From: JAVBUP01 sp031555175
GTDB taxonomy: Bacteria > Bacillota_I > Bacilli_A > Erysipelotrichales > Coprobacillaceae
Direction of reading: 5' to 3'
NCBI GenBank assembly: GCA_031555175.1
Contig: JAVBUP010000034.1
Span: 1 to 19,732 of the forward strand
DNA length: 19,732 nucleotides
Part shown: positions 1 to 6,308 of the stretch, one piece after another
How the letters are laid out: every line of letters starts with the position of its first letter
How positions within the stretch are numbered: the first letter of the stretch is position 1
Notes under the pieces: model-generated
What the model was told of the DNA's origin: nothing
Seen by the model: the letters and a program-made list of their open reading frames with translations, nothing else
Databases searched by the model: none
Translations under genes and position numbers: made by a program

Positions 1-45
1 TGCGATGATGAAGGCAGATAACGACACTGCCAATCAATCAAAACT

Positions 46-75
46 AAGGCATTTCTTCGTGAAATTCCTTTTTTT
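46..75 (+). terminator. Rho-independent terminator of an upstream plus-strand gene
   Basis: AAGG (46-49) pairs with CCTT (67-70) and ATTTC (51-55) with GAAAT (61-65), with one internal mismatch (50/66). The loop is TTCGT and a run of seven T (69-75) follows. This implies a plus-strand transcript entering from the left edge. In the first frame the window opens with six codons ending in a TAA at 19-21, which could be the end of that gene, but six codons are too few to identify it. Confidence 0.55.
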
Positions 76-98
76 ATCCTCTTTCCACTACTTCATAG

Positions 99-123
99 AA
101 AAAGAACACCGTTATAGGTGTCC
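99..123 (-). terminator. Rho-independent terminator after the acetyltransferase gene
   Basis: Read on the minus strand, GGACACC (123-117) pairs with GGTGTTC (110-104), with one G-T wobble, around the loop TATAAC. A run of five T (103-99) follows. It lies 20 bases beyond the stop codon of the GNAT gene and closes the MFS-GNAT unit. It faces the plus-strand terminator at 46-75, so the two units converge here. Confidence 0.75.
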
Positions 124-138
124 TTTGTCAACAGTCTG

Positions 139-158
139 ACTTCTACTTATGTAGAAGT
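139..158. repeat. 8-bp perfect hairpin overlapping the GNAT stop codon
   Basis: ACTTCTAC (139-146) and GTAGAAGT (151-158) are perfect inverted arms around the 4-base loop TTAT. The arms cover the last codons and the TAG stop (143-145) of the acetyltransferase gene. No T-run follows on either strand, so this is not a simple terminator. It may protect the 3' end of the message. Confidence 0.5.
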
Positions 159-682
159 TGATATTCTAAATGGCAATCTACTGGTTCCAAATCAAATAGT
201 TTTTGATTTACTTCTTGAGCATCTACGCATCCTAAATTACGATAGAACGCTTGACTTTCTTTGGCTGAATGTGTAGATAAATATAGTTTACTTGCGCTTG
301 TTTTCCGTGCGCATGTTTCTGCTAATAAAAACAGCTCTTTTCCTATTCCTAATCTGCGATATGGTAGTGAGACATGGAGACTAGACAATTGTAAATATTG
401 ATTAGTAGACCCAAAATATTCTCCTTCAACTGACACAAAGCCAACTAAATCATCATAATTAAATGCTCCATATATAAAACCATTAGTCTTGATAGTGTTT
501 TGTAGACATTCTATCAAATATTCTTTATCTTGATTATTCCAGTCTTCAATAAAGCAAATATCTTTTATAATCCAAGCGTTTTCTTCTTTTCTATAACACC
601 CATTGACTTCTTGATATCTAATAAATGGTTCAAATAAAGATGTTGCTAAGTCCTCTATACCTAATAATCTATATTTGATCAT
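143..682 (-). CDS. GNAT family N-acetyltransferase
   Basis: A 179-residue protein of the Gcn5-related acetyltransferase superfamily, which moves an acetyl group from acetyl-CoA to an amine. The pyrophosphate-binding signature R-x-x-G-x-G lies at residues 109-114 (RRLGIG), after a beta strand (SLHVSLPYR) typical of motif A. Motif B is visible near 139-152 (SAKESQAFYRNLGC), where the Tyr of 'AFYRNLG' is the usual general-acid position. The length is normal for a single GNAT domain. The ATG overlaps the end of the upstream MFS gene by 14 bases and has no strong ribosome binding site of its own, so translational coupling is likely. A terminator follows at 99-123. The substrate cannot be read from sequence: antibiotic, polyamine, peptide and protein acetylation are all possible. 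Family assignment is secure; function is not. Confidence 0.9.
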   Translation of the reverse strand: MIKYRLLGIEDLATSLFEPFIRYQEVNGCYRKEENAWIIKDICFIEDWNNQDKEYLIECLQNTIKTNGFIYGAFNYDDLVGFVSVEGEYFGSTNQYLQLSSLHVSLPYRRLGIGKELFLLAETCARKTSASKLYLSTHSAKESQAFYRNLGCVDAQEVNQKLFDLEPVDCHLEYQLLHK

Positions 683-1871
683 CAGAGAACCAATTAACTT
701 TTCTCTTAATTACAAAATAATCTAGTAATCCAGTTAATGGTATAATGAAGAACACAATCCTAGCTAACATGAATGGTTCAAAGAAGAACGTAAGCGCATA
801 ATATCCAACCATTGCTACAACCCTTCCTAATGCCATGTGAAGTTCTGCTGCTACAATGAAGTCGCCTTCATTTAAGTCTTTTTTTGCTGCAGCAGCAAAT
901 AAACGATACTCTACACTCGAGTAAAGAATACGATCTCCAGTTCCTGCTATACCCAATAATACATACATAATTACAAGTGTGACTGGAGAAATAATACCAG
1001 CACCTAAATATGTCGCGATAAAATATATAACGCTAAATATTAAGAAGTACTTTTTTTGTAATTTGAGAGTAACCATTCTAGCCATGTATGCCCCAGTTAA
1101 TACACCAATAATAGACATAATAGAATTTAATGGTCCAACATTACCTTCGCTACCCATAATAGTTACCGAAAATACTGCTAATACTGCCCCATACAAAGCT
1201 TCTTTAAAACACATTAAGAAAGCATGCATTTTCTCTGCATCCCAGCTAGTATTACCCCTTAACTTCAAAGCTTGAGCGATACGATAATGTTCAGTGAATT
1301 CTACTTTGTTTAACATCATAGTAAAAACTACTCCAATACCAAATGTTATAGTACTAATTGCAAATAAAACGTAATATCCAGTTTGAGCATTTAACCAGCT
1401 GATCAATAACCCAGATATTGTTGGTAGCACAATCCCTGCAGTGGTGCTGATATATGATTGAGTCCCAAAAAAATTACCTCTATTCTCATCAGTAGTAAGT
1501 TTAGATACTAAGTTATTAAATGCAAAATAAAACAATCCTATCCCTGCCCCATTAAACATTCCAAGAGGAATAGAATAATAAAATAAAGCAGTTTTCTCTT
1601 TTAGGATTAAAATAAATAAATAATACAGTGCTGTTGATATAATACCAGCTCTAAATAGATTTATTATTGATCCTTTAATTACATATTTTGAACCAAAAAC
1701 AAATGCAAGATATGTTGTTATGTAATTAATTAGATTTATTATTATAATAACACTATAATCTGAGGTCATATTGAATAAAAAAACATTTATAAATGTCCCA
1801 GCAATCATATGACCAATAGTATAAATAATTCCTACGCTAAGCAGTATTTTAGCTTGTTTTGATAATTTCAT
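669..1871 (-). CDS. Major facilitator superfamily (MFS) transporter
   Basis: A polytopic membrane protein of 400 residues, with about 12 hydrophobic segments and the short charged loops expected of MFS carriers. A longer central hydrophilic loop follows the sixth segment (around NKVEFTEHYRIAQALK), and a motif-A-like turn (GAYMARMVTLKLQKKY) lies in the second half. The ORF can be extended 40 codons upstream to a TTG, but the ATG at 1869-1871 is preferred. It has AAAAGGGGAGA five bases upstream, a Lys start and an immediate first membrane segment, and the putative -10 element lies inside the longer version. The gene shares 14 bases with the downstream acetyltransferase, so the pair is probably one transcript. 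It resembles uncharacterised Bacilli MFS proteins (the Bacillus YvqJ type is my best guess). The substrate is unknown; drug or metabolite efflux is possible. Confidence 0.85.
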   Translation of the reverse strand: MKLSKQAKILLSVGIIYTIGHMIAGTFINVFLFNMTSDYSVIIIINLINYITTYLAFVFGSKYVIKGSIINLFRAGIISTALYYLFILILKEKTALFYYSIPLGMFNGAGIGLFYFAFNNLVSKLTTDENRGNFFGTQSYISTTAGIVLPTISGLLISWLNAQTGYYVLFAISTITFGIGVVFTMMLNKVEFTEHYRIAQALKLRGNTSWDAEKMHAFLMCFKEALYGAVLAVFSVTIMGSEGNVGPLNSIMSIIGVLTGAYMARMVTLKLQKKYFLIFSVIYFIATYLGAGIISPVTLVIMYVLLGIAGTGDRILYSSVEYRLFAAAAKKDLNEGDFIVAAELHMALGRVVAMVGYYALTFFFEPFMLARIVFFIIPLTGLLDYFVIKRKVNWFSDDQI

Positions 1872-1891
1872 GAAATCTCCCCTTTTAATTA

Positions 1892-1900
1892 ATTCTAACA
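1892..1900 (-). promoter_or_regulatory. Possible extended -10 promoter of the MFS-GNAT unit
   Basis: On the minus strand TGTTAGAAT is an extended -10 (TG-N-TAGAAT), identical to the one before cvpA. The expected transcript start, near 1885, falls at the start of the ribosome binding site. No good -35 is seen at the usual distance (TATTAT), so the assignment rests on the extended -10 and on the similarity to the cvpA promoter. Confidence 0.4.
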
Positions 1901-1949
1901 TAGTTAATTCCTTAATAATAGCCCTATTCAAATATGATGGTATCATCTC

Positions 1950-1963
1950 AAATCTTAAGATTT
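1950..1963. promoter_or_regulatory. 14-bp perfect palindrome upstream of the MFS gene
   Basis: AAATCTTAAGATTT is a perfect 14-base palindrome about 50 bases upstream of the putative -10 of the MFS gene. A smaller inverted pair, ATGAT-GGT-ATCAT (1934-1946), lies next to it. The position would suit a binding site for a dimeric regulator. In AT-rich DNA, chance palindromes are not rare, and I recognise no regulator consensus. Confidence 0.3.
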
Positions 1964-2030
1964 TGAAAAACGTTACTATATTTAATCCCAATTTGTAACA
2001 TGCATTCTATTTTAATATATATTTAAGTAA

Positions 2031-2057
2031 AAAATGATGGTTTAGAGACCATCATTT
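2031..2057 (-). terminator. Rho-independent terminator of the ligA-camS-gatCAB operon
   Basis: On the minus strand AAATGATGGT (2057-2048) pairs with ACCATCATTT (2041-2032) around a 6-base loop, followed by TTTTTT. The 5' arm begins inside the gatB stop codon (2057-2059), so terminator and coding end overlap. Confidence 0.85.
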
Positions 2058-3481
2058 TATCTTTTTAGTTCTTCGACAACCAACTGATTCGTTAAGCCAG
2101 GGTTAGCTTGCCCCTTAGACTCTTTCATCACTTGTCCAACTAAGAATCCAGTTTTACGATCATTACCTGCCTTAATTTCTTCTACTACTTCAGGATGTCT
2201 AGCAAATACAATGTGAATTAATTTAATAATATCATCTTTATTAGATAATTGCTTCATACCATTTTCTTCAATAATTATATCAGGATTTTTTCCTTCAACT
2301 AGCATTATTTCTAAAACAGTCTTAGCTTGTTTCCCAGAGATTGAATTATCAGCCACAAGATTTACCATTTTAGCAAGATATTCAGGAGTCATTTTTGTAT
2401 CACATATGCGAATACCTTCCTTATTTAAATATTGGCTAACATCCGACATCAACCAGTTTGCAACAAGTTTATATTCTGTTGTATGCTTAACTGTTAAATC
2501 AAAATAATCAGAAACTTCTTTATTGGCAATTAATATAGTTGCATCATATTCTGGCAATTCAAACTCAGTGATATATCTTTTCTTCCTTTGTTCAGGAAGT
2601 TCAGACATATTATCTTGAACACTTTTAATCCAGTTTTTATCCAAACGAATTGGCAAGATATTTGGTTCAGGATAATAGCGATAGTCAACCGCATCACCTT
2701 TTTCTCTCATCAATACAGTTTCTTTTAATGCTTCATCAAAACGTCTAGTTTCTTGAATAACAAAACCACCAGTAATTAAAATCTTCTCTTGTCTAGAAGC
2801 TTCAAACTCAATTGCTTTTTGTACATTTGAAATAGAGTTTAAATTCTTGATTTCGCATCGTGTTCCAAAAGTGTCACTGCCAAATGGACGTAAGGAAATA
2901 TTAACATCACACCTAAGTGATCCTTCCTCCATTTTAGCATCAGATACATTTGTATATATTAATAAACTTCTCAATTTCTCCAAATATGCAGCAGCCTGCG
3001 CTCCACTTCTAAGCACTGGTCTAGTAACAATTTCAATCAACGGAATGCCTGCACGGTTATAATCTATTAAAGTGCCACTATCTAAATGGGTTTGCTTAGC
3101 AGTATCCTCTTCCATATGAAGTCTTTCAATATCTACACGTAAAGTTTGACCATCAGCTTCAATATCAATGTACCCATTTTTTCCAATGGGTCTACGATCT
3201 TGAGTAATTTGATATCCTTTTGGCAAATCAGAATAATAATAATTCTTTCTATCAAAATGCAATACTTCATCTATTTCCATATTTAATGCAGTACAAGCTC
3301 TTAGTGCTAATTCAACACCTTTTTTATTTAGAGCAGGTAATGTACCTGTATATCCAAAGTCTATTTCATTCACACAAGTATTTGGACCTTTTCCAAATGT
3401 TACTGGTGCACCAGAGAACATCTTGGATTTAGTCTTCAACTCACAATGCACTTCTAATCCTAATACTATTTCAAAATTCAT
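2057..3481 (-). CDS. gatB: Asp-tRNA(Asn)/Glu-tRNA(Gln) amidotransferase subunit B
   Basis: GatB is the tRNA-binding and kinase subunit of the GatCAB complex. It phosphorylates the misacylated Glu- or Asp-tRNA with ATP and amidates it with ammonia channelled from GatA. The 474-residue length is standard. The N-terminal GlEvH signature (LGLEVHCEL, residues 7-15), YNRAGIPLIEIVTRP and the YRYYPEPN block of the catalytic cradle are all present. The C-terminal helical and YqeY-like tail domain ends in NPGLTNQLVVEELKR. The ATG shares one base with the gatA stop (TAATG) and has AAGGAGGG about seven bases upstream inside gatA, so the two are coupled. It is the last gene of the ligA-camS-gatCAB operon, and the terminator starts in its stop codon. 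Its presence implies that Gln-tRNA, and possibly Asn-tRNA, is made by the indirect route. Confidence 0.97.
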   Translation of the reverse strand: MNFEIVLGLEVHCELKTKSKMFSGAPVTFGKGPNTCVNEIDFGYTGTLPALNKKGVELALRACTALNMEIDEVLHFDRKNYYYSDLPKGYQITQDRRPIGKNGYIDIEADGQTLRVDIERLHMEEDTAKQTHLDSGTLIDYNRAGIPLIEIVTRPVLRSGAQAAAYLEKLRSLLIYTNVSDAKMEEGSLRCDVNISLRPFGSDTFGTRCEIKNLNSISNVQKAIEFEASRQEKILITGGFVIQETRRFDEALKETVLMREKGDAVDYRYYPEPNILPIRLDKNWIKSVQDNMSELPEQRKKRYITEFELPEYDATILIANKEVSDYFDLTVKHTTEYKLVANWLMSDVSQYLNKEGIRICDTKMTPEYLAKMVNLVADNSISGKQAKTVLEIMLVEGKNPDIIIEENGMKQLSNKDDIIKLIHIVFARHPEVVEEIKAGNDRKTGFLVGQVMKESKGQANPGLTNQLVVEELKR

Positions 3482-4917
3482 TATTTGTTCCCTCCTTTAT
3501 ATTGGTTTTTATAAGGAAGAACACTTTCTAGAGCATAACTGATATTTAACACAGTTTGTTCAGCAAAAGCTTTACCCATAATATTTACCCCTAATGGTAA
3601 TCCATCTTTAAATCCACTAGGAAGTGTTAAACTTGGTAATCCAGCAAAATTACCTAAAGCTAAATGATTTTCTAGAATTAAATATTCATCACTAGCCCTA
3701 TCCACTTGATTACTACTTGTAATCTTTGGTGCCACTCCACCAGAGCATGGAGTTAAAATAATATCGTATGTATTTAAAATATCATTTACTTGATTAACTA
3801 TTAATCTACGAACACGTTGGGCTTTACGGAATACCCTCTCTTGATTGGCAGAAGATAATGCCAGCGCACCTAAAGTAAAACGTGTCTTAATATTTTTAGA
3901 GAAACTTTCCGTTCTACTTTGAAGCATTGTATCATCACTACTTGTTCCTTCAATTCTATTTCCATAGTTAATACCATCTAAGCAAGCATCATTAGATGTC
4001 GCTTCAGCATTAGAGATAATTGTATATACTGGTAAAATTGACCTTAACAACTCGACATCCATCTCAACATCCTCAACAATACAACCTAATTCTCTTAACT
4101 TTTTAATTGTTTGAAAATAGTTATTGTATACTTCTTCATCACTAATACAATCAGATATATTCTTAATATTAGCAACTTTCATACCAGTTACAGTAGTAGT
4201 TAAATTCTCTAGATAGTTAGGAACTGGTAATTCACTCGATGTTAGATCATGTTCATCACGCCCTGCCATTGCCTCTATTACAATTGCCATATCTTCAACA
4301 CTTCTCGTAAAAGCTCCAACATGGTCTAAACTTGAAGCGTATGGAATAACACCATAACGAGAGATTCTCCCCCAAGTTGGCTTAAATCCAACAATACCAC
4401 AAAATGCAGCTGGCTTTCTAATTGAATCCCCAGTATCTGAGCCAATAGCAAATGGAATAGCGCCCGATGCTACAAGTGCTGCACTTCCCCCAGAAGAACC
4501 ACCAGAAATTCTTGACACATCAAATGGATTACTAACTGGACCAGTCAATGCCGATAAGTTAGTGCCACCCATTGCTAATTCATCCATGCTTGTTTTACCA
4601 ACCATAACCATACCTTTACTTAATAGTTTCTCAACAATTGTAGCGTTATAGATAGGTACATAATTTTCTAGCATTTTACTACTTGCTGTTGTTCTAACTC
4701 CTTTTGTTGAGCAATTATCCTTAAAAGCAATAGGTATATTACATAAAATTGAATCATTATTACTAGTTGGTTTATTAGGAGTAATTGTTACAAAGCAATT
4801 TAATCTTTCTTGTTCTTTATTTAAAACTTTGAATAATTCTTCATAATATTGGTTAATATCAATACTTTTATTTGTAAAAGCCTCATTTAATGATTTGATT
4901 GTTTGTCCATATATCAT
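3481..4917 (-). CDS. gatA: Asp-tRNA(Asn)/Glu-tRNA(Gln) amidotransferase subunit A (glutaminase)
   Basis: GatA is the amidase-signature subunit that hydrolyses glutamine and passes ammonia to GatB. The protein has 478 residues. The Ser-cisSer-Lys triad can be placed by family spacing: Lys66 in IPIAFKDN, Ser141 in SGGSSGGSA and nucleophile Ser165 in GSDTGDSIRKPA. The usual signature reads GSDTGGSIRQPA. Here the Gly before the nucleophile is Asp and Gln is Lys, a variant that I recall from clostridial and mollicute GatA proteins, so it is probably not inactivating. The Gly-rich loop and the GFKPTWGRISRYGV block are intact. The ATG lies one base after the gatC stop, with AAAGGTGG about nine bases upstream. 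It shares one base with gatB downstream. The function is confident from sequence and operon context. Confidence 0.96.
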   Translation of the reverse strand: MIYGQTIKSLNEAFTNKSIDINQYYEELFKVLNKEQERLNCFVTITPNKPTSNNDSILCNIPIAFKDNCSTKGVRTTASSKMLENYVPIYNATIVEKLLSKGMVMVGKTSMDELAMGGTNLSALTGPVSNPFDVSRISGGSSGGSAALVASGAIPFAIGSDTGDSIRKPAAFCGIVGFKPTWGRISRYGVIPYASSLDHVGAFTRSVEDMAIVIEAMAGRDEHDLTSSELPVPNYLENLTTTVTGMKVANIKNISDCISDEEVYNNYFQTIKKLRELGCIVEDVEMDVELLRSILPVYTIISNAEATSNDACLDGINYGNRIEGTSSDDTMLQSRTESFSKNIKTRFTLGALALSSANQERVFRKAQRVRRLIVNQVNDILNTYDIILTPCSGGVAPKITSSNQVDRASDEYLILENHLALGNFAGLPSLTLPSGFKDGLPLGVNIMGKAFAEQTVLNISYALESVLPYKNQYKGGNK

Positions 4918-4918
4918 A

Positions 4919-5215
4919 TTATCTTACCACCTTTATTACTCTAACTTGATTATCAATAATATCATTTGAATTGGATAACAAATCATCACGATCAACAATA
5001 TGATTAGGTTCATCATCACGCATATACGTTGTCTCAATTTCATATGGGAATGTCATTACTTCTACATTAGTTGTATCAATATGTTGGAGTTTTTCTACCT
5101 GATTCATGAATACTTCATATTCATTACAAGCATATTCTAACTCTTCTTCATTAAACTGAAACATTGACTTAAATGCTGTCTTTTGGAGCATTTCTTTTAT
5201 TTCATTCTTATTCAT
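4919..5215 (-). CDS. gatC: Asp-tRNA(Asn)/Glu-tRNA(Gln) amidotransferase subunit C
   Basis: A 98-residue protein, the normal length for GatC, the small subunit that wraps the GatA-GatB interface and stabilises the complex. Visible hallmarks are an N-terminal helical hairpin with acidic patches (FNEEELEYACNEYEVFMNQVEKLQ) and the conserved 'RDDEPNH' segment (usually LREDxP) at about residues 66-72. The tail VIKVVR takes the place of the usual PKVVE-type end. Overall similarity is weak, as is common for GatC, but its place directly before gatA makes the call firm. AAAGGAG sits seven bases before the ATG and overlaps the camS stop region (10-base gap). Confidence 0.9.
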   Translation of the reverse strand: MNKNEIKEMLQKTAFKSMFQFNEEELEYACNEYEVFMNQVEKLQHIDTTNVEVMTFPYEIETTYMRDDEPNHIVDRDDLLSNSNDIIDNQVRVIKVVR

Positions 5216-5225
5216 AATTTCTCCT

Positions 5226-6308
5226 TTAGTCTATAAATACAGTAGAAACATTACCACCAGAAGGTTGGGTAATAATCGCAATCAATTGAGTTTGCGATTC
5301 TACTTTAACTTGAATATAAAAACCATCACCAAATCTACTATCGACTAACATAGCCGCATATTGAGTCATTGCAATAGCTTCTGTATATGTTTTAGCATTC
5401 ATATTTATAGTAATATTTAGACGCGTTAACTTGCCACCAGTATAATATCCTTCACCCACAACTCCTACCGCTTCAACTGAAAATTCTTTCAAAGCAGATC
5501 TTAATTGTAAGAATGCAGTATCATTGGTAGCATCAATTGCTTTTGAAGCTTCAGTCGGGAATACAACAATTTCCTGATTAATCTCTTCAAAATTACCATA
5601 TGAATTAGTTGAATATATTTCACCTAGATACTTACCACTACGCAAATCATCTTTTGTAGAGCGTTGATAAATACCAATTAAAACGGGAACTTCTTCTAAC
5701 CCTTTTAACCCACGTAAATAGCTATATAAACGCTCAGCGGCAGTCTTTGCATAAGCTAACAAATCTGCTTTTGACATATTAACTTCTTGTCGAGTGCCAT
5801 TTACCGATACTCTTGGATAAACTACAATCGCTACTGAAATACCACCAAGTACATATTCATTGCCAACATATTTTAAATAATTTTGCTCAGATAATAAATC
5901 AACAATTATAGCATCACTAATACCACCAACTGTAGATCCTAACTCTGGATTTAACCCATATGGTTGAGTATTAGCATCAAATCGTCTTAGTAAAATATCT
6001 TTACATCTACTAGTTGTTAAATACTGACCTTCTTGCATATAGTAACTATCCTTATCAAAATGATCTAAAGATAATACTTGTAATCCTCTACCAATTGCCT
6101 TGTAATCATAGGTTGACCCAGAATACAAATAGATATTCTCCCTATTAGGATTAGATGTTTTTTTCGCTAAAACAGGATAGAAATCCTCATCAAATGACTC
6201 ACTAGAAATAACTGTTTGATCATCATTTTTATCAGAATTTCCCTTGTCAGCACTACATCCTACTATAAATAATGATAAGCATAATAATGATAATATAAAC
6301 TTCTTCAT
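5226..6308 (-). CDS. camS: CamS family sex-pheromone-precursor-like lipoprotein
   Basis: A 360-residue lipoprotein. Residues 1-17 form a type II signal peptide (two Lys, then a Leu/Ile-rich core) ending in the lipobox IVG|C with Cys18 to be lipidated. Signal peptidase II, encoded by lspA in this window, should cleave it. The mature protein begins with a Ser/Asp/Asn-rich linker, then a globular domain without catalytic signatures that I can name. The CamS call rests on overall character, size and position: ligA-camS-gatC is conserved in Staphylococcus and Bacillus (YerH). In those genomes a symporter (putP/opuE) often separates camS from gatC; here it is absent. CamS signal peptides of enterococci and staphylococci can yield heptapeptide pheromones, and the equivalent here would be LSLFIVG. 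The ATG shares one base with the ligA stop (TAATG). The role of the mature protein is unknown. Confidence 0.85.
   Translation of the reverse strand: MKKFILSLLCLSLFIVGCSADKGNSDKNDDQTVISSESFDEDFYPVLAKKTSNPNRENIYLYSGSTYDYKAIGRGLQVLSLDHFDKDSYYMQEGQYLTTSRCKDILLRRFDANTQPYGLNPELGSTVGGISDAIIVDLLSEQNYLKYVGNEYVLGGISVAIVVYPRVSVNGTRQEVNMSKADLLAYAKTAAERLYSYLRGLKGLEEVPVLIGIYQRSTKDDLRSGKYLGEIYSTNSYGNFEEINQEIVVFPTEASKAIDATNDTAFLQLRSALKEFSVEAVGVVGEGYYTGGKLTRLNITINMNAKTYTEAIAMTQYAAMLVDSRFGDGFYIQVKVESQTQLIAIITQPSGGNVSTVFID

Noticed and set aside
2..139. Open plus-strand frame across the left edge (about 45 codons)
   Set aside because: It runs through a plus-strand terminator and a minus-strand terminator, has a biased residue mix and no ribosome binding site; a chance open frame.
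1872..1991. A 40-codon N-terminal extension of the MFS transporter from a TTG
   Set aside because: The ATG at 1869-1871 has a strong ribosome binding site and begins directly before the first membrane segment; the extension overlaps the putative promoter.
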